NCBI GenBank assembly: GCA_017416735.1
Contig: JAFQBF010000106.1
Span: 1 to 33,151, forward strand
Direction: 5' to 3'
From: Bacteroidaceae bacterium
GTDB lineage: Bacteria > Bacteroidota > Bacteroidia > Bacteroidales > Bacteroidaceae
Length of the DNA: 33,151 nt
The position numbers and the translations under genes were made by a program. Position 1 is the first letter of the stretch. Every line of letters starts with the position of its first letter. Of this stretch, positions 8,292-16,832 are shown one piece after another. The notes under the pieces are model-generated. The model searched no databases, had not been told where the DNA came from, and saw only the letters and a program-made list of their open reading frames with translations.

Positions 8292-9581
8292 TTAGATTCT
8301 TGTTACCTTGATATTACGCCACAAAACCTTGATACCACCACCGTCGTGAATTTGGAGAGCGATGCGTCCTTGTGCTGCACCAATCTTTTCGTCTTCAAAA
8401 TCGGTCATCGGTTCGCCGTTCAACCAAGTCTGTACGTGATTTCCTTCTACACGGATACGGAGTGTATTCCAATCGCCTTGCTTCAGGATGTTTTCCTTTT
8501 CATCCGGAATCTGCACCAACCAGCCACGTCCATAGGATTCGTAGATGCCTGCTGTATCGTGGTTATAAGGAGCCACTTCGCATTGCCAGCCATGAACCTT
8601 TACAGGAGGTTCCACGAACGAGCGGAAGAACACGCCCGAATTGCCGTTGGCCAATTGCTTGAAGTCGATACTGAGGTCGAAATCGTTGTAGTAGTCGCGA
8701 GTAGCCAGATAGCCGTATTCCTTGTCCTTGCCGCTTTCGCATACCAAGTGACCGTCGTTGTCCACGTACCAAAGTTCAGTACCGTACGCTTCCCATCCAG
8801 TCAAGTCCTTGCCATTGAAAAGCACTTCTTCCACTCCGGTAGTCTTCTTGGGAAGTTCCTTGATTTTGATGTTTCGGAAGGAAGCCGGATAGCCATGGTC
8901 CTGCAAACAGATTACACCTCTACGGGCCAAGCCATATTCAGGAGCCATTTCCCATTTGCCGCTACCCTTGCGCTGGAACCAATCATCTGTCCAAGCGTCA
9001 AATTCCAAAATCTTCTTACCGTTGAGGTAATGTTCCACATGACCATTGTCGAACACGATGCGTGAATTGTTCCATTCGCCTTGTGGATTCACCGACATCG
9101 CTTCCGGATTCGGCAGATACATGGCATAGTCCACACCCAACTTCTGCCATTCTTCGAGCTTGGTAGGCGCATTGGTAGCTTCCCAACCTTCGTTGTCTAT
9201 CAACTGATATTCAGGACCGGTCACGTAAGGCACCTTGAAGTAAGGGTCTTCCACCACGTGATAGAGCATCCCGCTATTGCCTCCATAAGAGAGTTTCCAG
9301 TCCCAATCGAGAATAAAATTATCATACTGTTTCTTGGTCACAATGTACCCCGAGAGGTCACTACCGTCGCCATTGGCCTGGATGCAGCCATCCACCACAT
9401 GCCACGGCTGTGTCAACGTTTCGCCATTATAGTCCTTCCACCCGTCCAACGTCTTACCATCGAACAACAATTCCCAACCGTCTGCAATTTCAGCTTCGGT
9501 CAACGTGTTGTGCTTTTCACCGGCGCAAGATGCCATTACGACCATTGCACCCAACAAGATGAATCCTTTCATATTTTTCAT
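8292..9581 (-). CDS. Lipoprotein with two tandem DUF1080 (3-keto-disaccharide hydrolase-like) domains
   Basis: A 429-residue protein with a lipoprotein signal (MKGFILLGAMVVMASCAGEK, lipid-modified cysteine about residue 20). Two DUF1080 domains follow: the first begins near residue 34 with WELLFDGKTLDGWKDY, the second near residue 252 with EVLFNGKDLTGWEAY. Each has the glycine- and tryptophan-rich beta-sandwich pattern ending in FRNIKIKE or WRNIKVTRI. Such domains are linked to hydrolysis or elimination of 3-keto-glycosides. It is the first gene of the minus-strand operon, 20 bases before the Tat-type oxidoreductase, and has a good -7 box 27 bases upstream. An alternative start three codons downstream would better fit the signal peptide but changes nothing else. 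Confidence 0.87.
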   Translation of the reverse strand: MKNMKGFILLGAMVVMASCAGEKHNTLTEAEIADGWELLFDGKTLDGWKDYNGETLTQPWHVVDGCIQANGDGSDLSGYIVTKKQYDNFILDWDWKLSYGGNSGMLYHVVEDPYFKVPYVTGPEYQLIDNEGWEATNAPTKLEEWQKLGVDYAMYLPNPEAMSVNPQGEWNNSRIVFDNGHVEHYLNGKKILEFDAWTDDWFQRKGSGKWEMAPEYGLARRGVICLQDHGYPASFRNIKIKELPKKTTGVEEVLFNGKDLTGWEAYGTELWYVDNDGHLVCESGKDKEYGYLATRDYYNDFDLSIDFKQLANGNSGVFFRSFVEPPVKVHGWQCEVAPYNHDTAGIYESYGRGWLVQIPDEKENILKQGDWNTLRIRVEGNHVQTWLNGEPMTDFEDEKIGAAQGRIALQIHDGGGIKVLWRNIKVTRI

Positions 9582-9607
9582 ATTTTCGATAATTATAAGA
9601 TTATGCG

Positions 9608-9615
9608 CAAAGATA
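9608..9615 (-). promoter_or_regulatory. -7 box of the oxidoreductase/DUF1080 operon
   Basis: On the minus strand TATCTTTG matches TAnnTTTG exactly. A TTGG lies about 19 bases further upstream as a possible -33 element. The start codon of the first gene is at 9581. Confidence 0.6.
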
Positions 9616-9670
9616 CTCTTTTCTTGTCACATATCCAATATTATCGCAGCATTTGTTTCATCGGAAAAAA

Positions 9671-9903
9671 CGCAACTTGCAACCCGCAACTCGAAGTTGA
9701 GTTTTGCTTTATTTTCGGGTGTCCTCATCTTGTCCCTGTGCAACCCTATCGTATTATTCTTTTTTTTATTTTAAATTTTATATATAAGGTACATATACGC
9801 ACATACGCACGCAAAAGGAAATTCAAAAAAAGTTGCGGGTTGCAGGTTGCGCTTTGAAGTCCTCCCCAAAAACGCAATCCGCAACCTGCAACTTTGCAAC
9901 TTT
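9671..9903. repeat. GTTGC-rich inverted repeats between the DUF1080 operon and the S41 protease
   Basis: CGCAACTTGCAACCCGCAAC (from 9671) has an inverted copy with one mismatch at 9831-9851, and a third related block, CGCAATCCGCAACCTGCAAC, starts near 9882. The blocks could fold either as a long-range 160-base hairpin or as a short one between 9831 and 9903. The short hairpin lies just past the S41 protease stop codon (minus strand, 9938) and could end its transcript. No gene is supported in the 356-base gap 9582-9937. Confidence 0.65.
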
Positions 9904-9937
9904 CACCAATTATCTTTTCGGCATTCGGGCCTAAACG

Positions 9938-11527
9938 TCAAGGCGTTTCATCTAAAACATCAAGGCGTTTTCTGTTCAACAACTCCAATGCCTTCTTCAC
10001 GCTCTCGTTCACCACATTGATGGTGTGATAATACTCGTTCATGTCCCAAAGATCGCGGGCAATGAGGGCTTTCAGCTGAAGCTTGATGAGGGGTTCGGAC
10101 TTCCGGTACTGTTCCTCGTCATACTTCACGCCTTCTTTCTCGCCTTCCGCAATGAGTTGCTGCATCATAGCCTCATCCAGTTCAAAATTCTTGTAGAAGA
10201 CGGCATAGTCAGGATATTTTTTCGCCCACTCCTCGCGATGGGCATCTATCAGTTGGAAATGCACGTTCAGGAGCACACCCTTGTTGCTCAACCGGCTATG
10301 GTATTTGGTGAAGAGAGTGGTATCGACCGGCACGAAATAGTCGGGCATGATGCCTCCACCGCCATACACCGTGCGGCCTTTCTTCAAAGTGGAGCACTTC
10401 AACGAGTCGGGGAAATGGATACTGTCGGCACTCATCATCTCGCCCCGGTTGTAACGCTCTATCAGGTCGGCATTGTATTGCTCCGCATTCTCGTAGGGCT
10501 TCTGGATGCAACGTCCAGCCGGTGTGTAATAACGGGCCACGGTGAGGCGAATCATGGAGCCGTCGGGCAAGTCGATGGGGCGCTGCACCAAGCCCTTGCC
10601 GAACGAACGGCGACCGACCACCAAGCCTCTGTCCCAATCCTGCACGGCACCGGCCACAATCTCGCTGGCCGAAGCCGAGAACTCATCGACCAACACCACC
10701 ACCCTGCCGCTCTGATGCTTGCCGTCGCCCTTGGCAAAGAACTCGCGACGGGGGTTGCGGCGGCCTTCGGTATAGACAATCAGTTCGCCAGCACCCAAGA
10801 ACTCGTTGGCAATGTCGATGGCGGCATTCAAGTAGCCTCCCCCGTTGCCTTGCAGGTCGAGAATCAAGTCCTGCAACCCCTGCCCTTTCAGGCTGGCCAA
10901 TGCGTCCATGAACTCCTGGTGAGTGGTCGCTCCGAAGCGGTTGATTTTGATGTAGCCAATCTTCGGGGTCATCATATAGGAAGCATCGAGGCTATACACG
11001 GGAATCTTGTCGCGCTCGATGGTGAAGCCCAGCAATTCGTCCACTCCCTTGCGGAGAACCTTGACATGGACCTTGGTGCCCTTCGGTCCTTTCAGGCGAC
11101 GGGTAATGTCGTCGGTGGTCATCTTCACTCCGGCTATCAGGGTGTCGTTGACATGGGTGATGCGGTCTCCGGCCCGGATGCCCACTTTTTCGGAAGGTCC
11201 TCCCGACACGGGCTGGATGACGAACAAGGTATCTTCCGCCATGTTGAACTGGATGCCGATGCCGTCGAAGTTTCCTTGCAACGGTTCGTTCATCTTCTTC
11301 ACCTCCTCGGCATTGGAGTAAGTGGAGTGCGGGTCGAGTTCTTCCAACATGCCGATGATGGCGCTTTCCACGAGCTTTCCTTCATCGGTCTCATCGACGT
11401 AGAGGTTGGCAATAGCGAACTGCGCCAAGTTGAGCTTGCGCAACAATGTCTGCTTGTTATTTTGTTCCTGGGCTTGCAGGGTGACGATGGCGAGCAGACT
11501 GATTAGTAAAACGATTATTTTCTTCAT
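9938..11527 (-). CDS. S41-family C-terminal processing peptidase (CtpA/Prc-like) with PDZ domain
   Basis: A 529-residue secreted serine protease. A signal peptide ends near AQ20. The PDZ domain (about 88-160) contains GIGIQFN and GIRAGDRITHVND. The catalytic core carries the S41 signature SASASE at 284-289 and the general-base lysine in SFGKGLVQ (K311), with the glycine-rich LQGNGGGYLN stretch at 225-234. The length and layout fit Bacteroidetes CtpA-type proteases, which trim or degrade envelope proteins from their C-termini. The gene follows coaD on the same strand after a 180-base gap containing a palindromic repeat. A 493-codon frame on the opposite strand is a shadow caused by codon bias. 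Confidence 0.92.
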   Translation of the reverse strand: MKKIIVLLISLLAIVTLQAQEQNNKQTLLRKLNLAQFAIANLYVDETDEGKLVESAIIGMLEELDPHSTYSNAEEVKKMNEPLQGNFDGIGIQFNMAEDTLFVIQPVSGGPSEKVGIRAGDRITHVNDTLIAGVKMTTDDITRRLKGPKGTKVHVKVLRKGVDELLGFTIERDKIPVYSLDASYMMTPKIGYIKINRFGATTHQEFMDALASLKGQGLQDLILDLQGNGGGYLNAAIDIANEFLGAGELIVYTEGRRNPRREFFAKGDGKHQSGRVVVLVDEFSASASEIVAGAVQDWDRGLVVGRRSFGKGLVQRPIDLPDGSMIRLTVARYYTPAGRCIQKPYENAEQYNADLIERYNRGEMMSADSIHFPDSLKCSTLKKGRTVYGGGGIMPDYFVPVDTTLFTKYHSRLSNKGVLLNVHFQLIDAHREEWAKKYPDYAVFYKNFELDEAMMQQLIAEGEKEGVKYDEEQYRKSEPLIKLQLKALIARDLWDMNEYYHTINVVNESVKKALELLNRKRLDVLDETP

Positions 11528-11557
11528 ATCATTAATATCTACAATAGTGGGTTAAGT

Positions 11558-11565
11558 CAAATTTA
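11558..11565 (-). promoter_or_regulatory. Possible -7 box of the S41 protease gene
   Basis: TAAATTTG on the minus strand matches TAnnTTTG and lies 30 bases before the start codon at 11527. No convincing -33 element was seen. Confidence 0.4.
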
Positions 11566-11574
11566 AACGTCGTA

Positions 11575-11675
11575 ATTTTTTAGACGCTGATAAAACGGAT
11601 TTTGCGGATTTTGCCTTTTTATACTTTAAAGAACTTATTTATCCGCTGCATCCGATGAATCCGCGTCTAAAAAAT
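11575..11675. repeat. Palindromic intergenic element related to the CACGGAT family
   Basis: The left arm (11575-11609, starting ATTTTTTAGACGCTGATAAA) and the right arm (11641-11675, ending ATCCGCGTCTAAAAAAT) are imperfect inverted copies. Words such as ACGGAT, GCGGAT and ATCCGCG repeat within the arms. It resembles the elements at 15532 and 31369 in plan but has diverged in sequence. It lies between coaD and the S41 gene. Confidence 0.6.
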
Positions 11676-11707
11676 AAAATTTGACAAGCCATACGATATT
11701 GCCAAGA

Positions 11708-12160
11708 CTAAATTTCCATTCCCTCCGGCAAGAAAGCACTGACATCCTTGCCATAATGCAACAACTCACGGACCACACTCGAACTGACGGCCGACAACTC
11801 CGGCTCGGTGAACAGAAAGACGGTATCGATGCCACTCAACCGGCGGTTGATGTCGGCAATGCCTTCTTCATACTCAAAATCCTTGACGGTGCGGATGCCA
11901 CGGAGGATGACTCCGGCTCCTTGTTCGCTGGCGAAATCCACGGTCAGGCCGCTATAAGGCAGCACCTTGACACGAGGTTCGTCGGCATAGAGCTTGCGGA
12001 TGCTCTCCACCCGTTTCTCGACGGACATCAGGCAACGCTTGCCTTCGTTGATGCCGATGCCGATGATGACTTCATCCATAAAGGCCAATGCCCGCTTCAC
12101 GATGGAATGATGACCCAGGGTGAAGGGGTCGAATGAGCCGGGGAATATTGCACGTTTCAT
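11708..12160 (-). CDS. coaD: Pantetheine-phosphate adenylyltransferase
   Basis: A 150-residue enzyme that transfers AMP from ATP to 4'-phosphopantetheine, the fourth step of coenzyme A synthesis. The nucleotidyltransferase signature is at the N-terminus ([19 protein letters not shown], with the HxGH-type TLGH), and the second conserved block [12 protein letters not shown] is near residue 90. The ending [20 protein letters not shown] is also characteristic. The length is that of the bacterial hexameric enzyme. It lies between parE and the S41 protease, an order I recognise from Bacteroides genomes. A palindromic element separates it from parE, so it may be read from the parE transcript or from a promoter not seen here. 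Confidence 0.96.
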   Translation of the reverse strand: MKRAIFPGSFDPFTLGHHSIVKRALAFMDEVIIGIGINEGKRCLMSVEKRVESIRKLYADEPRVKVLPYSGLTVDFASEQGAGVILRGIRTVKDFEYEEGIADINRRLSGIDTVFLFTEPELSAVSSSVVRELLHYGKDVSAFLPEGMEI

Positions 12161-12178
12161 TTTTAGTTATCTAATTAT

Positions 12179-12296
12179 TGTCATCCAGAGGAGTGAAACG
12201 AAGAAGATCGGTAACATCCACGTTTTTCGGCTGCGCTATGCTACCGAGATTTTTCGCTTCGCTCAACAACTCGTCTTCGCTTCGCTTTGAATGACA
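12179..12296. repeat. Palindromic repeat family A, copy 1 (between parE and coaD)
   Basis: The element starts TGTCATCC and ends GAATGACA, with arms rich in GAAACGAAG and CTTCGCTTCGC. The centre CATCCACGTTTTTCGGCTGC, followed by GCTATGC, is nearly the same as in copy 2 at 14231-14330. It ends 5 bases before the parE stop codon on the minus strand, so it would fold as a long hairpin in the 3' part of the parE transcript. Confidence 0.8.
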
Positions 12297-12301
12297 AATT
12301 A

Positions 12302-14203
12302 TCATTCTTCTTTCGTAATATCTTCTTCTACCACCAAATTCTCGATGATAAAGTTCTGGCGTTCCATAGTGTTCTTTCCCATATAGAATTCCAACAAGTC
12401 CTTCACGAGGTCGTCCTTGCGGAGGCGCACCTTTTCCAGTCGCATATCCTTTCCGATGAAGTTCTTAAACTCGTCGGGCGAGATTTCACCGAGCCCTTTG
12501 AATCGGGTGATTTCGGGATTCGGACTGAGCTTCTCGATGGCTTCTATGCGCTCTTCGTCGGTGTAGCAATAAATGGTCTCATAGACTCCTTTCTTGCGGT
12601 TGCGGACGCGGAAAAGCGGTGTTTGGAGGATATAGACATGGCCTTTCTTAATCAAGTCCGGGAAGAATTGGAGGAAGAAGGTAATCATCAGCAGGCGGAT
12701 GTGCATGCCATCGACATCGGCATCGGTCGCCACGATGACCTTGTTGTATCGAAGTCCTTCCATGCCGTCCTCGATGTTGAGCGCCGCTTGCAGAAGGTTG
12801 AATTCTTCGTTCTCATAGACCACCTTCTTGGTGAGACCATACGAGTTGAGCGGCTTACCACGGAGGCTGAATACGGCTTGCGTGTTCACGTCGCGGCTCT
12901 TGGTGATGGAACCGCTGGCCGAGTCGCCCTCGGTGATGAAGATACAGGTTTCTTCCTGCTTGTCGCCCTTGGTGTCGTTCAGGTGGAAACGGCAGTCACG
13001 GAGCTTGCGGTTGTGAAGGTTGGCTTTCTTGGCACGTTCACGGGCCAACTTGGTGACACCGGCAATGGCCTTACGTTCCTTTTCCGATTCCTGAATCTTC
13101 TGCAACATCACATCGGCCACCTGCGGATTCTTATGCAGGTAGTTATCGACCTCGGTCTTGATGAAATCGCCCACAAACTTGTTGATACTCGGTCCGGCAA
13201 GCTTGTCTTCCTGCGGCACGGCAGGCCACATGTTGTTCGAGCCCAGCTTGGTCTTGGTCTGGCTCTCGAACATGGGTTCTTCCACATCGAGGGCTATGGC
13301 CGCCACGATACCGTTACGGATGTCGGAGAACTCCTGGTTCTTGTTGTAGAACTCCTTGATGGTGCGGGCGATGTGTTCCTTCAAGGCACTTTGGTGCGTA
13401 CCGCCCTGGGTGGTGTGCTGACCGTTCACGAACGAGTAATATTCCTCGCCATACTGGTTGGTATGCGTGAAGGCGATTTCGATGTCCTCGCCTTTCAGAT
13501 GCACGATGTCATACAATCCTTCGGAGGTCATGTTGTCCTTCAAGAGGTCTTCCAACCCGTGACGGGAAAGAATCTTCTGCCCGTTATAGATGAAGGTCAG
13601 CCCCGTATTGAGGTAAGTATAGTTACGGAGCAGGGTTTCCACGAACTGATGCTGGAACTTGTAGCCCACAAAGAGGGTATTGTCCGGCTCGAAGAAGATG
13701 TATGTGCCGGTTTCTTCGGTGGTTTCTTCGGTCACATCACTGATGAGCTGGCCTTTCTCGAAAGCTGCCCGACGCACCTTGCCGTCGCGGAAGCTGGCCA
13801 CCTCGAATCGGCTGCTGAGAGCATTCACCGCCTTAATACCAACCCCGTTCAATCCCACGCTCTTCTTGAACGCCTTGGAGTCATACTTACCGCCCGTGTT
13901 GAGCTTGCTCACCGCCTCGATGAGCTTTCCTTGCGGAATGCCTCGACCGTAGTCGCGGATGCTCACGCGGAGGTCGTCCTCGATGGTCACTTCGATTTTC
14001 TTCCCGGCTCCCATCTTGAACTCGTCGATGCTGTTGTCCATCACCTCTTTCAGGAGGACATAGATACCGTCGTCGTTCTGCTGTCCGTCGCCCAAGCGTC
14101 CGATGTACATACCGGAGCGGACACGGATGTGCTCCATGTCGTCCAGGTGACGGATGTTGTCCTCGGTGTATTCTACGGTGTTTTTTATCAGTTCTTCTTC
14201 CAT
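12302..14203 (-). CDS. parE: DNA topoisomerase IV subunit B (type IIA, GyrB/ParE family)
   Basis: A 633-residue ATPase subunit when started at the ATG at 14203 ([20 protein letters not shown]). The frame extends 11 codons further to an ATG at 14236, but that ATG lies in the TGTCATTC end of a palindromic repeat, so the internal start is preferred. The GHKL ATPase site is visible in DNSIDEF and [22 protein letters not shown], followed by [14 protein letters not shown]. The Toprim motif EGDSASG is near residue 430 and the metal-binding [10 protein letters not shown] follows. ParE relaxes and decatenates chromosomes together with ParC. The shortness, with no extra insert in the Toprim region, favours ParE over GyrB. 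A 657-codon opposite-strand frame is a shadow. Confidence 0.9.
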   Translation of the reverse strand: MEEELIKNTVEYTEDNIRHLDDMEHIRVRSGMYIGRLGDGQQNDDGIYVLLKEVMDNSIDEFKMGAGKKIEVTIEDDLRVSIRDYGRGIPQGKLIEAVSKLNTGGKYDSKAFKKSVGLNGVGIKAVNALSSRFEVASFRDGKVRRAAFEKGQLISDVTEETTEETGTYIFFEPDNTLFVGYKFQHQFVETLLRNYTYLNTGLTFIYNGQKILSRHGLEDLLKDNMTSEGLYDIVHLKGEDIEIAFTHTNQYGEEYYSFVNGQHTTQGGTHQSALKEHIARTIKEFYNKNQEFSDIRNGIVAAIALDVEEPMFESQTKTKLGSNNMWPAVPQEDKLAGPSINKFVGDFIKTEVDNYLHKNPQVADVMLQKIQESEKERKAIAGVTKLARERAKKANLHNRKLRDCRFHLNDTKGDKQEETCIFITEGDSASGSITKSRDVNTQAVFSLRGKPLNSYGLTKKVVYENEEFNLLQAALNIEDGMEGLRYNKVIVATDADVDGMHIRLLMITFFLQFFPDLIKKGHVYILQTPLFRVRNRKKGVYETIYCYTDEERIEAIEKLSPNPEITRFKGLGEISPDEFKNFIGKDMRLEKVRLRKDDLVKDLLEFYMGKNTMERQNFIIENLVVEEDITKEE

Positions 14204-14230
14204 GGTATTCTTGATAAATTCCCCCGCCAC

Positions 14231-14330
14231 TGTCATTCAGAACGGAACGAAGTGAAGTGAAGAATCTCGGAAGCATCCACGTTTCGGCTGCGCTATGCCT
14301 CCGAGATTCTTCGCTTCGCTCTGAATGACA
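14231..14330. repeat. Palindromic repeat family A, copy 2 (upstream of parE)
   Basis: A 100-base element with termini TGTCATTCAGA / TCTGAATGACA. Inner arms GAATCTCGGAAGCAT and ATGCCTCCGAGATTC pair almost fully around CCACGTTTCGGCTGCGCT. It occupies the space between the GNAT-like gene stop (14350) and the parE start. Its outermost CAT supplies an accidental ATG in frame with parE. Copy 1 lies at the other end of parE. Confidence 0.85.
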
Positions 14331-14349
14331 ATGCTGAGGGGATTCTATG

Positions 14350-15480
14350 TTAAATTTCTTTCTTATACGCTCTTCTTCTCTTATGCTGCACCGTCTTGAA
14401 GTATTCCCATTGCGCCTGCACCTTGTCGTTTACTTCCAGTTCGGGATTGCTTTCGGCATATTCGAAACCAAGTTGCTGATAGACCGGAATGAGGTCGTAG
14501 AACAACAAGGCATTCACGCCCTTGTTCTGGTATTCGGGCTTCACGGCCACGAGAAGCAGGTCGAGCACCTTCGGGTACTTCTTCATAAAGATGAGCTTCA
14601 ACAAGTGCCACCAACCGAACGGCAAGAGACGTCCCTTTGCCTTTTGGAGGGCTTCGCTGAGCGACGGCATCGAGATGCCCACGGCTATCACATGGTCCTC
14701 AGCATCCACCACCAGTGTCACCATGCGGAGGTCGAGAATCGGCAGGAACATCTTGATGTATTGCTGAATCTGACGGGGCGACAAGGCGGAATAGCCATAA
14801 AGCGGACTATAAGCTTCGTTCATGAGGTCGAAGATGGCCTGTCCGTACTTGTTGATTTCCTTGGTCGATTGCGGTTTCACAATCTTCAAGCCATACTTGC
14901 GCATGATGATTTCGGAGATGCGCTTGTGCTTGTCGGGGATGGCATCGGGGATGTAAATCTTAAACTCTACCCAGTCGGCTTCCTTCTCGAAACCGAGCTT
15001 CTCCATGTGTTGCGGATAGTAGGGGAAGTTGTAGATGGTGGACATGGTGCTGAGCTGCTCGAAGCCTTCCACCAGCATCCCTTCAGCATCGAAATCGGTA
15101 AAGCCGAGCGGACCGACCATCGAGGTCATGCCCCGTTCCTTTCCCCAAGCTTCCACGGCCTTGAAGAGGGCATTGGACACTTCCATATCGTTCACGAAGT
15201 CCACCCATCCGAAGCGCACTTCTTTCTTGCCCCATGTCTCGTTGGCACGATTGTTCAGAATGGCTGCGATGCGTCCCACCAACTTGCCGTCCTTGTATGC
15301 CAAGAAATAGTCGGCTTCGCAAAACTCGAAGGCGGCATTCTTGTCGCGACTGAAAGTATTCAGCATATCGTCATAGAGGTCGGGCACCGAGAACGGATTT
15401 TCCTTATAGAGTTCGTAGTTGAAGCGGATGAACTTTTTCAGCTCTCCACCTGTACTTACTTTCTTAATCGTAATGGCCAT
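14350..15480 (-). CDS. GNAT-like N-acetyltransferase domain protein (YghO-like)
   Basis: A 376-residue protein of uncertain activity. The N-terminal half contains a conserved-looking block with RIAAILNNRANE and VGPLGFTDFDAEGMLVEGF. The C-terminal third looks like a GNAT acyltransferase core: VVDAEDHVIAVGISMPSL, then LLLVAVKPEYQNKGVNALLF, which resembles the acetyl-CoA binding loop (Q/R-x-x-G-x-G/A), then GFEYAESNPELEVN. Similar proteins are usually labelled N-acetyltransferase or hypothetical; I recall resemblance to YghO but could not check it. No signal peptide or membrane span is seen. It is on the same strand as parE and the antiporter, with palindromic repeats on both sides. The substrate is unknown. 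Confidence 0.7.
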   Translation of the reverse strand: MAITIKKVSTGGELKKFIRFNYELYKENPFSVPDLYDDMLNTFSRDKNAAFEFCEADYFLAYKDGKLVGRIAAILNNRANETWGKKEVRFGWVDFVNDMEVSNALFKAVEAWGKERGMTSMVGPLGFTDFDAEGMLVEGFEQLSTMSTIYNFPYYPQHMEKLGFEKEADWVEFKIYIPDAIPDKHKRISEIIMRKYGLKIVKPQSTKEINKYGQAIFDLMNEAYSPLYGYSALSPRQIQQYIKMFLPILDLRMVTLVVDAEDHVIAVGISMPSLSEALQKAKGRLLPFGWWHLLKLIFMKKYPKVLDLLLVAVKPEYQNKGVNALLFYDLIPVYQQLGFEYAESNPELEVNDKVQAQWEYFKTVQHKRRRAYKKEI

Positions 15481-15531
15481 AGTATTGATTGTTTTTTGAA
15501 TTCAGCGGTAAAGATAGTGAAATTTTTCTTT

Positions 15532-15617
15532 TTAGGCACGGATTACACGGATTTCACGGATAAATTAAATGAAAACATACACTAAAAACCGTGTTAATCC
15601 GTGTAATCCGTGCCTAA
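15532..15617. repeat. Palindromic repeat family B, copy 1 (CACGGAT type)
   Basis: Left arm TTAGGCACGGATTACACGG (15532-15550) continues with ATTTCACGG; the right arm at 15589-15617 ends CCGTGTAATCCGTGCCTAA, an inverted copy with one small indel. Each arm holds three near-tandem ACACGGATT words. The loop word CATACACTAAAAACCGTG is identical in the copy at 31369-31455. It lies between the antiporter stop (15621) and the GNAT-like start (15480) and may act as a hairpin terminator or mRNA end. Confidence 0.82.
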
Positions 15618-15620
15618 GAA

Positions 15621-16580
15621 TCATTGCATCGAAATAAGATAAGCCGTATAAGCCACATAGCAAATCACCATCAAAGCACCTTCCACACGGGTGATGGTAC
15701 GCTCCTTGAAAAACCAGCCCACTATCCAGAAAAGTACGGCAGAGGCTGTCATCACCACCAAGTCGAGGTTGGTAATGCCACCCATAGGAAGCGGAGAAAC
15801 CGTGGCGCTGCATCCGAGGACAAAGAAGATATTGAACAGGTTGCTACCAATCACATTGCCCACGGCAATGCCCGGATTCTTCTTTAAAGCCGCTGTTACG
15901 GAAGTGGCCAATTCGGGAAGCGAAGTACCGCCCGCCACGATGGTCAAACCGATGGTCGATTCGCTCACACCCAACGACGAAGCGATACCACTGGCACCAT
16001 CCACGAACCATTGTCCGCCGAACACCAAGCCCGCCAATCCACCGACGATGAACAGCACCGATTTCCAGACAGGCATCTCCTTAATTTTCTCTCCTTCGGT
16101 TTCCTCGCCTCCATTGCGGGCAATGGCAAAGGTGTATCGCATGAATATCAGGAAGAAGCAAAGCATAATCAGTCCGTCGATACGGCTGATGGTATTCGTC
16201 TGACCTCCATCGAGCAACACGTCATTTCCACAGAAAGCCAAAGCCAACGAAGCCAGGACCACGAGAGGAATTTCCTTACTCAATGTCCCCTCGCCCACCT
16301 TGATGGGCATCACTAAGGCAGTCACACCGACTATCATCAGCACATTGAACAAATTACTACCCACCACATTACCGATGGCCATATCCGCACTGCCACCCAA
16401 GGTTGCCATCACACTGATGACCAACTCCGGCGCCGATGTGCCGAAAGCCACAATGGTGAGACCAATCACGAGGTCGGAGATGTTAAAGCGTTTCGCTACG
16501 GCCGCCGCTCCGTCGGTCAGCCCGTTGGCGCCCAGCAGAATCAAAGCTAAGCCACCTACCAAAAAGAGAATATCCAACAT
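15621..16580 (-). CDS. Calcium/sodium antiporter (CaCA superfamily, YrbG-like)
   Basis: A 319-residue membrane exchanger when started at the ATG at 16580 (MLDILFLVGGLALILL); a 14-codon extension has polar, unconvincing sequence and overlaps the promoter side. The protein has the internal duplication of the CaCA superfamily: alpha-1 repeat FGTSAPELVIS with NVVGSNLFNVLMIVG, and alpha-2 repeat GGTSLPELATS with NVIGSNLFNIFFVLG. The glutamates in both G-T-S-x-P-E motifs bind the transported cation. About ten hydrophobic segments are present, and a polar loop near GEETEGEK lies between the halves. It should expel Ca2+ in exchange for Na+. It heads the minus-strand run and has its own -7 box at 16622-16629. 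Confidence 0.92.
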   Translation of the reverse strand: MLDILFLVGGLALILLGANGLTDGAAAVAKRFNISDLVIGLTIVAFGTSAPELVISVMATLGGSADMAIGNVVGSNLFNVLMIVGVTALVMPIKVGEGTLSKEIPLVVLASLALAFCGNDVLLDGGQTNTISRIDGLIMLCFFLIFMRYTFAIARNGGEETEGEKIKEMPVWKSVLFIVGGLAGLVFGGQWFVDGASGIASSLGVSESTIGLTIVAGGTSLPELATSVTAALKKNPGIAVGNVIGSNLFNIFFVLGCSATVSPLPMGGITNLDLVVMTASAVLFWIVGWFFKERTITRVEGALMVICYVAYTAYLISMQ

Positions 16581-16621
16581 GCTTTTATAATTATTTTTTC
16601 TTTCAACAAGTATCCAACGCA

Positions 16622-16629
16622 CAAAGATA
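16622..16629 (-). promoter_or_regulatory. -7 box of the calcium/sodium antiporter gene
   Basis: TATCTTTG on the minus strand matches TAnnTTTG and lies 42 bases before the start codon at 16580. A T-rich stretch occupies the -33 zone. Confidence 0.55.
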
Positions 16630-16766
16630 CAAAAAAACGCTCGTCTTTCTAAAAAAGCTCAATCTTCCCTTGCAATATTCTCCCCTTCTTTCCGCATTTG
16701 TCAAGAAAAAACCTTTTTTGTAACACAAACACAACATAAAGCAATAACTGACAATCTCACCAAACA

Positions 16767-16805
16767 AACCCCGTTATTGAAAAAATTAACCTCAATAACG
16801 GGGTT
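16767..16805. repeat. 14-base perfect inverted repeat in the sulfatase promoter region
   Basis: AACCCCGTTATTGA (16767-16780) and TCAATAACGGGGTT (16792-16805) are perfect inverted copies around an 11-base A/T-rich centre. The right arm reaches the -33 zone of the promoter at 16833. It may be an operator, or a terminator-like hairpin shielding the operon; no plus-strand gene lies upstream that would need termination. Confidence 0.75.
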
Positions 16806-16832
16806 TTCGCATATAATATCTAAGAAATTTGC

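Noticed and set aside
10025..11506. A 493-codon plus-strand frame opposite the S41 protease
   Set aside because: Antisense shadow of a gene with clear PDZ and SASASE motifs; no promoter or family resemblance.
12287..14260. A 657-codon plus-strand frame opposite parE
   Set aside because: It is the mirror of a well-identified parE gene, lacks any recognisable domain and is rich in His/Val/Leu/Asp typical of antisense shadows.
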